NCBI GenBank assembly: GCA_001774245.1
Contig: MEZF01000054.1
Coordinates: 149 to 19,959 of the forward strand
Direction: 5' to 3'
DNA length: 19,811 bases
Origin: Candidatus Bathyarchaeota archaeon RBG_13_52_12
Lineage (GTDB): Archaea > Thermoproteota > Bathyarchaeia > TCS64
Made by a program: the position numbers and the translations under genes. Under the pieces are notes generated by a model. The model searched no databases and was not told the origin of the DNA. It saw only the letters and a list, made by a program, of their open reading frames with translations. Every line of letters begins with the position of its first letter. Position 1 is the stretch's first letter. Positions 1 through 7,535 of the stretch are shown here, one piece after another.

Positions 1-106
1 TGACGCCGATGGTCTTCATCGTCTCCGAGTCCATGCGGGCTATGCTACGCCCGACGTCTCTCTGCTGCTTCGCTTCCGCAACCTTCAACTGGACGCTGCT
101 CAACAT
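1..106 (-). CDS. Cdc48/VCP-type AAA ATPase, N-terminal fragment (cut by window edge)
   Basis: The reverse strand opens with ATG at 106-104 and runs to the window edge, giving 35 residues. These include VAEAKQRDVGRSIARMD, which matches the start of the Cdc48 N-domain (double-psi barrel), where archaeal proteins read roughly VAEA.QRDVGRGI.R.D. The start is supported by a Shine-Dalgarno AGGTGG a few bases upstream (forward 110-115) and a TATA box at 150-160. Family knowledge: Cdc48 is an ATP-driven unfoldase that can feed substrates to the proteasome, whose beta subunit lies nearby at 1437. The AAA modules are outside the window, so the full architecture is not seen. Confidence 0.82.
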   Translation of the reverse strand, partial: MLSSVQLKVAEAKQQRDVGRSIARMDSETMKTIGV

Positions 107-149
107 GTCCACCTAGGACTGATCTCAGCTTCTCCAGTGGGTTCTGTTC

Positions 150-160
150 ATATAAATATT
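150..160 (-). promoter_or_regulatory. TATA box for the Cdc48-type gene
   Basis: On the reverse strand this reads AATATTTATAT, about 45 bases before the ATG at 106. Transcription would start near 126, leaving a short leader that contains the AGGTGG ribosome site. Confidence 0.6.
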
Positions 161-199
161 CAGTTGTTTAACGTGGAGAATTAAGAGGTGCGGGCGCAC

Positions 200-1273
200 C
201 TAGATCACATCTGTTTCCACTGCTAGTGCCTTCGCGGAGACCCGATCCAATGGGACCTTTGATAATATCGTGTATCTATCTGGTCTTATTCCCTGGGCCA
301 TGACGAGGGCTTCGATGATCTTCTCCTTCTTTATACAGAGGCCTAAGGCAGTTGTCGGTGCACCCAATATCTGAAGGCGATCCCTAATCTTCTCCCAGTC
401 GAAGCCATGGAGTTTAGCCATCATTATGCAGCCAACTCCACACTGCTCGCCGTGGAGAGCAGGTTTATCTAAAATGAGGTCTAAGGCGTGACTGAATAAG
501 TGGGCCGAGCCGCTGCAGGGACGGCTACTCCCCGCTATGCTCATTGAGGTGCTGCAGCTTATCAGCGCTTCAAGGAGTTCACGGACCGTCTCTGACGTGT
601 TCAGTTTTATTCTTTCAGCATTTTCCATAATGAGCTGGCTACTCATGAGGGCGAGGCTAGCAGCGTATGCCCCATAGTAATCGCCGTTCTGGGCGTGAGC
701 CAGCTTCCAGTCCTCGACCTCCGTCACTTTACTAATAACGTCGCCACACCCAGCCGCAGTATATCTATACGGGGAGGCGGCTATGATGCCGCTGTCCATG
801 ACTACCGCAATGGGAGACACTGCCTTCACGGTGTAGGGGCGCTCCATTCCCTTAACCGACGCGAGGTTGCTAGCTATTCCATCATGGCTAGCCACCGTAG
901 GAACACTGATGAAGGCCTTTCCAGTCTTGGCTGCGGCGAGTTTCGCCACGTCTATACTCCTGCCACCTCCGACGCCGATGAGAACTTCTGCCCTCGATTT
1001 GTTCGCGTCCTCCATAACTCGCCCCACAGTCTCGAGCTGAGCGTCCTCCACGATCGAGCGTTCAGATGCAACGCCATCGTTAACTAACATCAACTGCACC
1101 CTTTCTCCGGCGATCATGAAAGTATTTTTTCCTGTGACAATGAGTGCCTTTTGATACCCCAGCTCGTGGCAGATACCGTTTATCTCTGACAAGACGCCCT
1201 TGCCGACAAGCACTATCCGGGGTAGGTCTATTCTGTGAACGGGAATCGCTTTTGACGGGTCGATCGAGGCCAT
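200..1273 (-). CDS. egsA: sn-glycerol-1-phosphate dehydrogenase [NAD(P)+]
   Basis: This enzyme reduces dihydroxyacetone phosphate to sn-glycerol-1-phosphate, the stereospecific backbone of archaeal membrane lipids; it is cytosolic. At 357 residues it has normal family length. Visible motifs are the nucleotide-binding GVGGGRSIDVAK (100-111), VPTVASHDGIAS (124-135), AGCGD with the metal-ligand Asp178, RPCSGSAHLFSHALD (251-265) with the zinc-site histidines, and HGEQCGVG (274-281) with His274. These separate it from ordinary glycerol dehydrogenases. One residue is odd: from memory most homologues read SGSEH, while here the position is Ala257. The gene is divergent from psmB and follows the Cdc48 gene's promoter region on the same strand. 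The ATG at 1273 is kept because it gives family length. Confidence 0.95.
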   Translation of the reverse strand: MASIDPSKAIPVHRIDLPRIVLVGKGVLSEINGICHELGYQKALIVTGKNTFMIAGERVQLMLVNDGVASERSIVEDAQLETVGRVMEDANKSRAEVLIGVGGGRSIDVAKLAAAKTGKAFISVPTVASHDGIASNLASVKGMERPYTVKAVSPIAVVMDSGIIAASPYRYTAAGCGDVISKVTEVEDWKLAHAQNGDYYGAYAASLALMSSQLIMENAERIKLNTSETVRELLEALISCSTSMSIAGSSRPCSGSAHLFSHALDLILDKPALHGEQCGVGCIMMAKLHGFDWEKIRDRLQILGAPTTALGLCIKKEKIIEALVMAQGIRPDRYTILSKVPLDRVSAKALAVETDVI

Positions 1274-1354
1274 ACCAAACCCCGGAGGCTAAAACCTACG
1301 GGGGCTCAGTGAGCTATAACACCTGTGGTGTTCCATTTTTCAATAAACGGAAAA

Positions 1355-1365
1355 GGTTTTTAAAG
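1355..1365 (+). promoter_or_regulatory. TATA box for psmB-aCPSF1
   Basis: GGTTTTTAAAG preceded by a purine-rich BRE-like stretch (CGGAAAA). It lies about 75 bases before the psmB ATG, so a leader of roughly 50 bases is expected. An AGGGGAAGG ribosome site (1425-1433) lies just before the ATG at 1437. Confidence 0.6.
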
Positions 1366-1436
1366 CACACCCAGAATCTAGTTTTGGTCTTCCTTCTAAG
1401 GATACCCGCTCTAAGAGCGTTGTTAGGGGAAGGAAC

Positions 1437-2069
1437 ATGGCAAAAGAAATACAAGCGTTCAAAGGTACAACGACAGTCGGTGTCGTATGCAAGGATGGTG
1501 TCATATTAGGCACTGATACTCGGGCAACATCGGGTAACTACGTGGCCAGCAAGCACGCGAAGAAAGTCTACCAGATTACTGGTAACCTCGCGATGACAAT
1601 CGCCGGTGGTGTTGCGGTAGCCCAGAGGGTTGTCGAAATACTCAAAGTAAATACACGACTCTATGAGCTGGAAAAAGGTCGCCTGATGCCAGTCAAATCA
1701 GCAGCGACCTTAGTATCTAGCATACTCTTCCAGAACCGAGAGGCAGGTACCCCTCTCCCGATGCAGGCGATCGTCGGAGGATTTGACGAGGCCGGCCCTC
1801 ACATATTCAACCTCGATCCCTTTGGCAGCCTTTTAGAGGACAAAATGATCTCAACCGGCTCCGGCAGCCCATTCGCCTACGGTGTCCTCGAGGCCATGTA
1901 TAAGGAGGAGAAACCCGTCAAGGAGATGCTGCCTATCGTCGCCAAAGCCATCGACTCCGCCATGAAAAGGGACACCTATAGCGGAGACGGATTCGACATA
2001 GCCATAATCGACAAGAAGGGCTTCAGGGAACTGTCACCCGCTGAGAAGGAAGCGTTATTGAAGGCCTAA
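1437..2069 (+). CDS. psmB: Proteasome beta subunit
   Basis: This is the catalytic subunit of the 20S proteasome, an N-terminal threonine hydrolase. The precursor has a 10-residue propeptide (MAKEIQAFKG) that is cleaved at Gly10-Thr11. Counting from mature Thr1 (residue 11), the conserved residues are all present: Asp17 (residue 27), Lys33 (residue 43, second Lys of AKKVY), the STGSGSPF loop and the D-x-x-SGD segment near the C-terminus. Total length of 210 residues is typical. It should therefore be an active subunit. The gene has its own TATA box and leader, and its stop is one base before the aCPSF1 start, so the two are probably co-transcribed. The Cdc48-type unfoldase that could feed this proteasome begins 1.3 kb away on the other strand. 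Confidence 0.96.
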   Translation: MAKEIQAFKGTTTVGVVCKDGVILGTDTRATSGNYVASKHAKKVYQITGNLAMTIAGGVAVAQRVVEILKVNTRLYELEKGRLMPVKSAATLVSSILFQNREAGTPLPMQAIVGGFDEAGPHIFNLDPFGSLLEDKMISTGSGSPFAYGVLEAMYKEEKPVKEMLPIVAKAIDSAMKRDTYSGDGFDIAIIDKKGFRELSPAEKEALLKA

Positions 2070-2070
2070 G

Positions 2071-3996
2071 TTGGATACATGGATGCAGAAGCCCCAAGGA
2101 TTAAGCTACGAAGAGATTAGGAAAACGATCCTCGAGAAGATACCCACTGATGTCGGTATCACACGGATAGAGTTCGAGGGTCCCAGACTCGCCATCTACA
2201 CACAAAAGCCTGAGACTCTTGTTGAGCAGAGCCACATAGTTGGTGAGATCGCAGGCATAATCAAGAAGCGCATAGTCATTCGAAGTGATCCCTCCGTTCG
2301 GGCTAACGAGTTGGAGGCGGAGAGGATAGTGAGGGAGATCCTAGCTGACGCAGGGCTCGTCCAAAGTAACTTCGACCCGAGTCTCGGAGAGGTCACCCTT
2401 GAGGTGGAAAAGCCAGGGATCGCCATCGGGAAGAATGGACAAAATCTCCTCGAAATAGTCAAGAAGACCCGTTGGAGCCCAAACGTCGTTCGGTCTCCTC
2501 CAATACCAAGCATGACTATCAAGATGGTTCGGGGCTACATCTATGGTAAGAGTAAGGAAAGGGAGAGGTTTCTCCGCGAGACTGGGGAGGCGATCTTCCG
2601 CCCCATGTACCAGCAATGCGGTGATGTTAGGGTAACATTCCTCGGCGCCGCGAGACAGGTCGGCAGGTCTGCCATCCTGATCAGGACGAGGGAGAGCTGC
2701 ATCCTAATGGACTGCGGCATAAACCCGGGCACATCAAACCCGATAGGTGCTTACCCCCGTATAGACACTGAGGAGTTCGACCTCAGCAAACTCGACGCCG
2801 TCATCATCACCCACGCCCACCTCGACCACTGCGGGTTCCTGCCATACCTCTACAAGTATGGTTATGAGGGTCCAATCTATTGCTCGGAGCCCACTGCAAG
2901 CCTCATGGTGCTTCTCCAAAGCGACTACCTCGACGTGACGGGAAAAGAGGGACGCGTCATCCCCTACAGCAACGAGGAGGTCAGGGAGGTCATAATGAGG
3001 ACGATTCCCCTAGGATACGGTGAGGTCACCGACATAAGCCCCGACATACGGCTTACACTACACAACGCTGGCCACATACTGGGCTCTGCGCAGGCGCACC
3101 TCCACATTGGTAAGGGACTCCACAACGTTGTCTACACTGGCGACTTCAAATACGGCCCGACACAACTGCTTCAACCCGCATCCATTCAGTTCCCAAGGGT
3201 TGAAACCCTAATCATGGAGAGTACCTACGGTGGCCCCGACAATTCTACACCCGACCGAGAAGAAACGGAGGCGAACTTCGTAGAGATTGCTAATAGAACA
3301 CTGCAGAAGGGAAAACTTCTGATCCCAGTACCCGCTGTCGGGCGCGCCCAGGAGATCATGATGGTGATCAACAAGTACATGAAGGAGGGGAAGATGACGG
3401 AGGCCCCCGTGTACATTGAGGGGATGATCAGTGAGGTTACAGGTATACACACCGCCTACCCGCAGTATCTAAGTAACGATATTAGGGATCAGATACTACG
3501 CGACGGCATTAACCCATTCGAGAGCGACTACTTCACGGTTGTGAAGCAGCAGGATAAGAGAGACGAGATCGTGGCGGGTGGCCCCGCGATAATCATGGCG
3601 ACAGCGGGTATGATGGAGGGTGGCCCAGTCATCGACTACTTCAAACGCCTCGCTCCCGACGAGAACAACGCTCTCTGCTTCGTCAGCTACCAAGTTGCGG
3701 GCACGATGGGGCAACGCATCCAGTCAGGGATGGGCTCCGCCCAGATGTATGGGCAGAACGGTAAGATGGAGATCATAAACGTTGCCATGAAGAACTACAC
3801 GATTGAGGGTTTCAGTGGTCATAGCGACTGGCGCCAGCTTGTAAACTATGTCCGCCGTCTTCACCCTCAGCCGAAGCGAGTTTTCGTCATACATGGCGAG
3901 GAGTCCAAATGCGAGAATCTCTCACGCGTCGTTGCGAAGCAGAGGGGTATCTACGGGATTGCGCCCGAGAATCTCGACACTTACACCCTCGCGTAG
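2071..3996 (+). CDS. aCPSF1: KH-domain beta-CASP metallo-beta-lactamase ribonuclease
   Basis: This is the archaeal homologue of the eukaryotic cleavage factor CPSF73, known as an endo-/exoribonuclease acting in transcription termination and RNA decay. The 641 residues match family length (about 635). An N-terminal RNA-binding part has a KH motif GKNG at 120-123. The metallo-beta-lactamase core has HAHLDHCG (248-255) and ESTYGG (383-388). The beta-CASP part has GFSGHSD (580-586), with a final metal-ligand His near 608 (HGEE). All catalytic positions look intact. TTG at 2071 is the assumed start, one base after the psmB stop; an in-frame ATG at 2083 is an alternative and would also fit the family N-terminus. 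Linkage to psmB suggests joint control of RNA and protein turnover. Confidence 0.94.
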   Translation: MDTWMQKPQGLSYEEIRKTILEKIPTDVGITRIEFEGPRLAIYTQKPETLVEQSHIVGEIAGIIKKRIVIRSDPSVRANELEAERIVREILADAGLVQSNFDPSLGEVTLEVEKPGIAIGKNGQNLLEIVKKTRWSPNVVRSPPIPSMTIKMVRGYIYGKSKERERFLRETGEAIFRPMYQQCGDVRVTFLGAARQVGRSAILIRTRESCILMDCGINPGTSNPIGAYPRIDTEEFDLSKLDAVIITHAHLDHCGFLPYLYKYGYEGPIYCSEPTASLMVLLQSDYLDVTGKEGRVIPYSNEEVREVIMRTIPLGYGEVTDISPDIRLTLHNAGHILGSAQAHLHIGKGLHNVVYTGDFKYGPTQLLQPASIQFPRVETLIMESTYGGPDNSTPDREETEANFVEIANRTLQKGKLLIPVPAVGRAQEIMMVINKYMKEGKMTEAPVYIEGMISEVTGIHTAYPQYLSNDIRDQILRDGINPFESDYFTVVKQQDKRDEIVAGGPAIIMATAGMMEGGPVIDYFKRLAPDENNALCFVSYQVAGTMGQRIQSGMGSAQMYGQNGKMEIINVAMKNYTIEGFSGHSDWRQLVNYVRRLHPQPKRVFVIHGEESKCENLSRVVAKQRGIYGIAPENLDTYTLA

Positions 3997-4006
3997 GCTT
4001 CTTAAC
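3997..4006 (+). promoter_or_regulatory. TATA-like element for the MCT-1-like gene
   Basis: GCTTCTTAAC is centred about 26 bases before the ATG at 4029, the spacing expected for a leaderless transcript. No Shine-Dalgarno sequence precedes that ATG. Confidence 0.4.
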
Positions 4007-4028
4007 CTCCGTATCATATTTTGATTCG

Positions 4029-4514
4029 ATGAGTGATTCCAGGCTTAAGGTGAGGAAGAGGCACACCCTTAGGCGTAAAGACGCGAGAAGCATTCTCGAA
4101 GTTGCTTCTGAATATTTAGCTGGCCAATCTTTCTCAAAGGTTGAGGAGGCCGAGACTGAGGACGGTTCCACTGTCATCCTCCTTGACGACGAGATTACGC
4201 TGTTCAGACTAGAGGGTGACTTCTACCCTACGCTGAGATGCAAGTGTGTAGACTTTCTACCCGTGGTCATCGTCGATATGGGGGCCATCCCCTTCGTCTG
4301 CAAGGGAGCAGATGTGATGGCCCCCGGCATCACGGAGATAAAGACGCCCTTTGAGGAGGGCGCCCTCGTGGTCATACGCGACGTGAAGCACGGTAAAGCC
4401 CTCGCGATAGGGAAGGCACTAAAGTCATCAACATCTATTTTGACGGAGAAGAAAGGGAAGGTCATCAACAATCTACACTATGTCGGTGATAAGCTCTGGG
4501 AGACAAAACCCTAG
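4029..4514 (+). CDS. PUA-domain translation factor, MCT-1/Tma20-like
   Basis: This 161-residue protein matches the architecture of eukaryotic MCT-1/Tma20, which works with DENR in ribosome recycling and re-initiation. It has a short basic N-terminal domain (1-75), then a PUA RNA-binding domain (about 80-155). Recognisable family segments are YPTLR (66-70), DMGAIPFVCKGADVMAPGI (83-101) and NLHYVGDKLWE (148-158). Family knowledge: archaeal members are thought to bind tRNA or the small ribosomal subunit; the exact role here is inferred. The frame is open from 3909, but the ATG at 4029 fits the family N-terminus and the TATA-like element before it, and avoids overlap with aCPSF1. The gene follows aCPSF1 after 32 bases. 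Confidence 0.85.
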   Translation: MSDSRLKVRKRHTLRRKDARSILEVASEYLAGQSFSKVEEAETEDGSTVILLDDEITLFRLEGDFYPTLRCKCVDFLPVVIVDMGAIPFVCKGADVMAPGITEIKTPFEEGALVVIRDVKHGKALAIGKALKSSTSILTEKKGKVINNLHYVGDKLWETKP

Positions 4515-4723
4515 GTGCCATGCAGGCTGGGCAAGATTATGAAATAAAGCATAGTGGCGAATGTGACGAGAATTATCACTACTAAAAGAAGTGCTCCGGT
4601 GAATACGAGCCACCAGACGCCGTACCTCCTCCTCCCTCTCTCGAAGTTATCCTTGTAACTCCGTAAAAAACCCATTAGCCGATTGAGGAGGCGTCCTACC
4701 ATCTCACCACGCGGTATCCTCAT
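4511..4723 (-). CDS. Small single-span membrane protein, unrecognised
   Basis: I do not recognise this protein. It is about 70 residues: a basic, amphipathic N-terminal half with FERGRRRYG, one long hydrophobic segment of about 29 residues (VWWLVFTG...YFIIL), and a short tail SLHGT. The positive charges before the segment predict a cytosolic N-terminus and a tail-anchored layout. The start is uncertain: ATG 4723 is chosen because a TATA-like inverted repeat lies just upstream (4736-4746). ATG 4753 or GTG 4768 would add 10-15 residues, and ATG 4702 has an adjacent GGTGAG. The stop overlaps the end of the MCT-1-like gene by four bases, tail to tail. It fills the only gap between convergent and divergent neighbours, which supports a real gene, but no homologue is known to me. 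Confidence 0.5.
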   Translation of the reverse strand: MRIPRGEMVGRLLNRLMGFLRSYKDNFERGRRRYGVWWLVFTGALLLVVIILVTFATMLYFIILPSLHGT

Positions 4724-4735
4724 GGGGGAGATCGC

Positions 4736-4746
4736 ATAAACTTTAT
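4736..4746. promoter_or_regulatory. Symmetric TATA element between the small membrane protein and the CoA-transferase
   Basis: ATAAACTTTAT is a perfect inverted repeat (ATAAA/TTTAT around one base), so it could serve transcription in both directions. On the plus strand, transcription would start near 4767, ahead of a GGTGA ribosome site (4776-4780) and the ATG at 4786. Confidence 0.45.
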
Positions 4747-4785
4747 CCGCCATGCCCGTTTCTTTCACAGGATTCGGTGAATACT

Positions 4786-5937
4786 ATGGGTAAGGGTATG
4801 CTCGACGGCGTACGCATCCTCGACTTCGGCCACGTCTACTTTGGCCCATACTCGACCATGATCCTCGCGGACATGGGAGCAGAAGTCCTAAAGGTTGAGC
4901 CCCCGTGGGGGGAAATCAACAGGCTCGGTACAAACCTCTTCGGAGGTGCGAGCAGCAGCTTCCACTACCTCAACAGGAACAAGAAGGGTCTCGCCTTCAA
5001 CCTCAAGGATCCCAAGGCTCTCGAGATCGTCAAGGAGTTGGCGAAGAAGAGCGACGTGATCGTCGAAAACTTCAAGCGGGGAACCATGGACAAACTCGGC
5101 CTTGGCTACGAACAAATAAAGGCCGTGAAACCAGACATAATCTATGCGTGTCTCAGCGGCTTCGGCCTCGATGGTCCTTACAGGAACCGTCCGAGCTTTG
5201 CACCTATAGCTGAAAGCCAAAGCAGTTGGCTGCGACTCTCAGGCGACAACATCGACCCAAAAGGCCCACCAGTGGTTCCCGCAGAGTGGCATGGAGACCT
5301 CGACCCCGCCCTCTTTGCAACTATCGCCATCCTCGGCGCCCTAAGACACAGGGACAAAACTGGCGAGGGCCAGCTAATCGACGTCTCTCAGCTCGACGTG
5401 ATGATCGCCCAGTGCGGCGTCAGCGTTACGAGCTACTCGCTCAGCGGTGACCTCCCTTGGGTGACAAGACAGAAGAGAAAAGACATCGGCGCCTGGGGTA
5501 TATTCAAAACCAAGGATGACAAACACATCTACGTCGCCGCAGACCAGGACATGGAGGATAGGGTCAAGAGGACAATAGGTGCTGAAGAAATTGAGGATAT
5601 AAGTGATATCTTCAAGGAATGGGTGAAGAGCCGGACAGAGGCTGACGTTATTACCTCGCTTGCGGCAAACGCCGTTCCCTGTGCACCTATACACCACATT
5701 CCCGACATGCTCGAGGACCCCCAAGTGAAAGCAAGGAACACCATCGTTACTCTCGACCACAAGTTAGCGGGAAAGTTCAAGGTCCCACAGCACCCCGTCA
5801 AGTACAGCAAGACACCCGCAACCATCAAGACGCCCGCGCCAATCCTGGGCGAACACAACGACGAGGTCCTCAAGAGCCTACTCGGATTTAAACAGGAAAA
5901 ACTCGACGAGCTCCGTGCAGCTGGCGTCATCGTATAG
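4786..5937 (+). CDS. Class III (CaiB/Frc-type) acyl-CoA transferase
   Basis: This cytosolic enzyme moves a CoA group between carboxylic acids through an aspartyl-anhydride intermediate. The N-terminus (DGVRILDFGHVYFGPYSTM) is typical of the family, followed by ADMGAEVLKVEPP, NRNKKG (63-68) and LSGFGLDGPYR. The catalytic Asp is Asp171 in EWHGDLDPALFA, close to Asp169 of the classic enzymes. At 383 residues it is of normal single-subunit length. ATG 4786 is preferred because GGTGA lies five bases upstream; GTG 4777 would add three residues. The substrate cannot be told: no acyl-CoA ligase, dehydrogenase or hydratase partner is next to it. Bile-acid, carnitine, formyl/oxalyl and aromatic acid transferases all share these motifs. 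Confidence 0.9.
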   Translation: MGKGMLDGVRILDFGHVYFGPYSTMILADMGAEVLKVEPPWGEINRLGTNLFGGASSSFHYLNRNKKGLAFNLKDPKALEIVKELAKKSDVIVENFKRGTMDKLGLGYEQIKAVKPDIIYACLSGFGLDGPYRNRPSFAPIAESQSSWLRLSGDNIDPKGPPVVPAEWHGDLDPALFATIAILGALRHRDKTGEGQLIDVSQLDVMIAQCGVSVTSYSLSGDLPWVTRQKRKDIGAWGIFKTKDDKHIYVAADQDMEDRVKRTIGAEEIEDISDIFKEWVKSRTEADVITSLAANAVPCAPIHHIPDMLEDPQVKARNTIVTLDHKLAGKFKVPQHPVKYSKTPATIKTPAPILGEHNDEVLKSLLGFKQEKLDELRAAGVIV

Positions 5938-5946
5938 GCTTAACCC

Positions 5947-5955
5947 CTTTTATCT
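5947..5955 (+). promoter_or_regulatory. TATA box for pcm
   Basis: CTTTTATCT is centred 25 bases before the pcm ATG, which has no Shine-Dalgarno sequence. This predicts a leaderless mRNA. Confidence 0.55.
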
Positions 5956-5975
5956 ATCCCTTTCCTTACTCATTC

Positions 5976-6656
5976 ATGAGGCAGATGGAGGACTTCACTC
6001 CTCAGCGGAGGGCTATGGTAACCCGCTACAAGGCAGCGGGTTACATTAAAACCAAAAGAGTAGAGGAGGCCATGCTTAGAGTCCCTCGGGAAGAATTCAT
6101 GACTCAGAGGCTCCTAGAATATGCTTACCTCGACTCCCCCAGCCCCATTCCTGGTGACGGGCGCCAGACCATCTCTGCTCCATACATGTACCCCGTCACA
6201 TACGAACCCCTAAAGCTCAAGGAGGGTGAGAAATTCCTAGAGGTAGGTGCTGGTTCGGGCTACGGTGCTGCCCTCGCACGAGAACTTGTTGGTGACAAGG
6301 GACTCGTGGTTGCCATCGAGATCAACGAGGCGACGTATGAGTTCGCCCTCGATAATCTTAAGCGGACAGGCTATAGTGACGTGAAGCTGATCCTCGGAGA
6401 CGGCACCCTCGGGTACCCCGATGACGCCCCATATGACGCAATTAGCATCACAGCAGCAAGTCCCGACTTTCCCCCGCCCCTCGTTCAGCAGCTTAGCCCC
6501 CAAGGGAGGATGATCGCCCCAATAGGGGAGTCAACCTTCTTCGGCCAGGATCTCGTCCTCCTCGAGCGCGCGCGCAATGGAGAGCTGACACGGCGGACGC
6601 TTATGCAAGTGGTCTACGTCCCCCTCCTCGGAGAACATGGCTGGACCCGCCGGTGA
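5976..6656 (+). CDS. pcm: Protein-L-isoaspartate O-methyltransferase
   Basis: This repair enzyme methylates abnormal L-isoaspartyl residues in aged proteins with S-adenosylmethionine. The 226-residue chain has the family's GDGRQTISAPYM (60-71), the SAM-binding motif LEVGAGSGYGAALA, a GDGTLG loop and the C-terminal GEHGW. From recall the family consensus of the first motif is GxGQTIS; here an extra Arg (GDGRQTIS) is present, a variant I believe occurs in archaea. The ATG at 5976 sits at leaderless distance from a TATA box. The gene has its own promoter and is followed after 41 bases by nadK, which also has one. Confidence 0.93.
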   Translation: MRQMEDFTPQRRAMVTRYKAAGYIKTKRVEEAMLRVPREEFMTQRLLEYAYLDSPSPIPGDGRQTISAPYMYPVTYEPLKLKEGEKFLEVGAGSGYGAALARELVGDKGLVVAIEINEATYEFALDNLKRTGYSDVKLILGDGTLGYPDDAPYDAISITAASPDFPPPLVQQLSPQGRMIAPIGESTFFGQDLVLLERARNGELTRRTLMQVVYVPLLGEHGWTRR

Positions 6657-6666
6657 GTCTTTAAAT
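6657..6666 (+). promoter_or_regulatory. TATA box for nadK-nob1
   Basis: TCTTTAAATC, centred about 35 bases before the nadK ATG, giving a leader of roughly ten bases. Confidence 0.5.
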
Positions 6667-6697
6667 CACCGCTTTGAGTCTTCTCAGTTGAATTACC

Positions 6698-7534
6698 ATG
6701 AGGGTCGGCGTCGTCTCGAGAACCGACATTGATGCTGTCTTCCCGGTGACTAAGAGGGTCATAAAAGCCCTCGAGAAGAGAAGCGTCGAGGTGCTCGTCG
6801 AGACGGAGACATCCATGGCACTCGAAATGAACTCTATGACTGTCGACCTTACAGAGATAGAGGCCGATTTTGTCGTCGCAGTGGGCGGCGATGGCACTAT
6901 CCTGCGCACGGCTATGGGTCTTAAAGTGCCCGACACCCCACTTCTCGGAGTCAACATGGGACGGAGGGGCTTCCTCTGCGAGGTCCATAAAGATGAGGTA
7001 GAGCCAGCCATCGACAAGGCCGTTAAAGGCGAGTACGAGCTCGAGAGCTGCCTTAAGCTCAGAAGCCGCTGCCTTGAGATGGATGAAGACTTCCCAGATG
7101 CCCTCAACGAGGTCCTCGTTTCATCCAGTCTCCCCTCGAAGATGATACTCTGTAAACTACTAGTCGACGGGGAACAGCTCGCTGAGATACAGGCAGACGG
7201 CATATTAGTTGCCACCCCGACAGGGTCGACAGCTTACAACCTATCGGCAGGTGGCTCCATACTAGCTCCTGGCGTCGACGCAATGATACTCACAGCAATC
7301 AACCCCTACAGCTACTTCCGAAGCATAACACTCCCGGTAGAGTCGAAGGTGAGATTGGAGCTTAGGAAGCCGAGGGCAGACGCCCTCGCCATCATCGACG
7401 GGAAGGTCTACACCGGCCTCAAGCCTCTCTCTACAGTCGAGGTCGATACCTCAACTCACAAAACCCGATTCATCAGGTTCAAACCATTCTACGAGCGATT
7501 AAGGAGTAGGCTCACTCACATACAGTCGCAGTGA
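6698..7534 (+). CDS. nadK: NAD kinase
   Basis: This enzyme phosphorylates NAD+ (or NADH) to the NADP form and supplies the cell's NADP pool. The 278 residues hold the family hallmarks: GGDGTILR (63-70), NMGRRGFL (86-93, usually NxGRLGFL) and TPTGSTAYNLSAGG (173-186). The length fits the compact archaeal/bacterial form with no added domain. Phosphate donor (ATP or polyphosphate) cannot be read from the sequence. The stop codon is one base before the nob1 GTG, so the two are almost certainly one transcript. Confidence 0.95.
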   Translation: MRVGVVSRTDIDAVFPVTKRVIKALEKRSVEVLVETETSMALEMNSMTVDLTEIEADFVVAVGGDGTILRTAMGLKVPDTPLLGVNMGRRGFLCEVHKDEVEPAIDKAVKGEYELESCLKLRSRCLEMDEDFPDALNEVLVSSSLPSKMILCKLLVDGEQLAEIQADGILVATPTGSTAYNLSAGGSILAPGVDAMILTAINPYSYFRSITLPVESKVRLELRKPRADALAIIDGKVYTGLKPLSTVEVDTSTHKTRFIRFKPFYERLRSRLTHIQSQ

Positions 7535-7535
7535 G

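Noticed and set aside
695..1087. Plus-strand frame of 130 codons inside egsA
   Set aside because: Antisense shadow of a well-conserved gene; low-complexity composition and no recognisable motif.
1408..1418. GCTCTAAGAGC imperfect hairpin in the psmB leader
   Set aside because: The stem is only four pairs with a three-base loop; too weak to call a regulatory structure.
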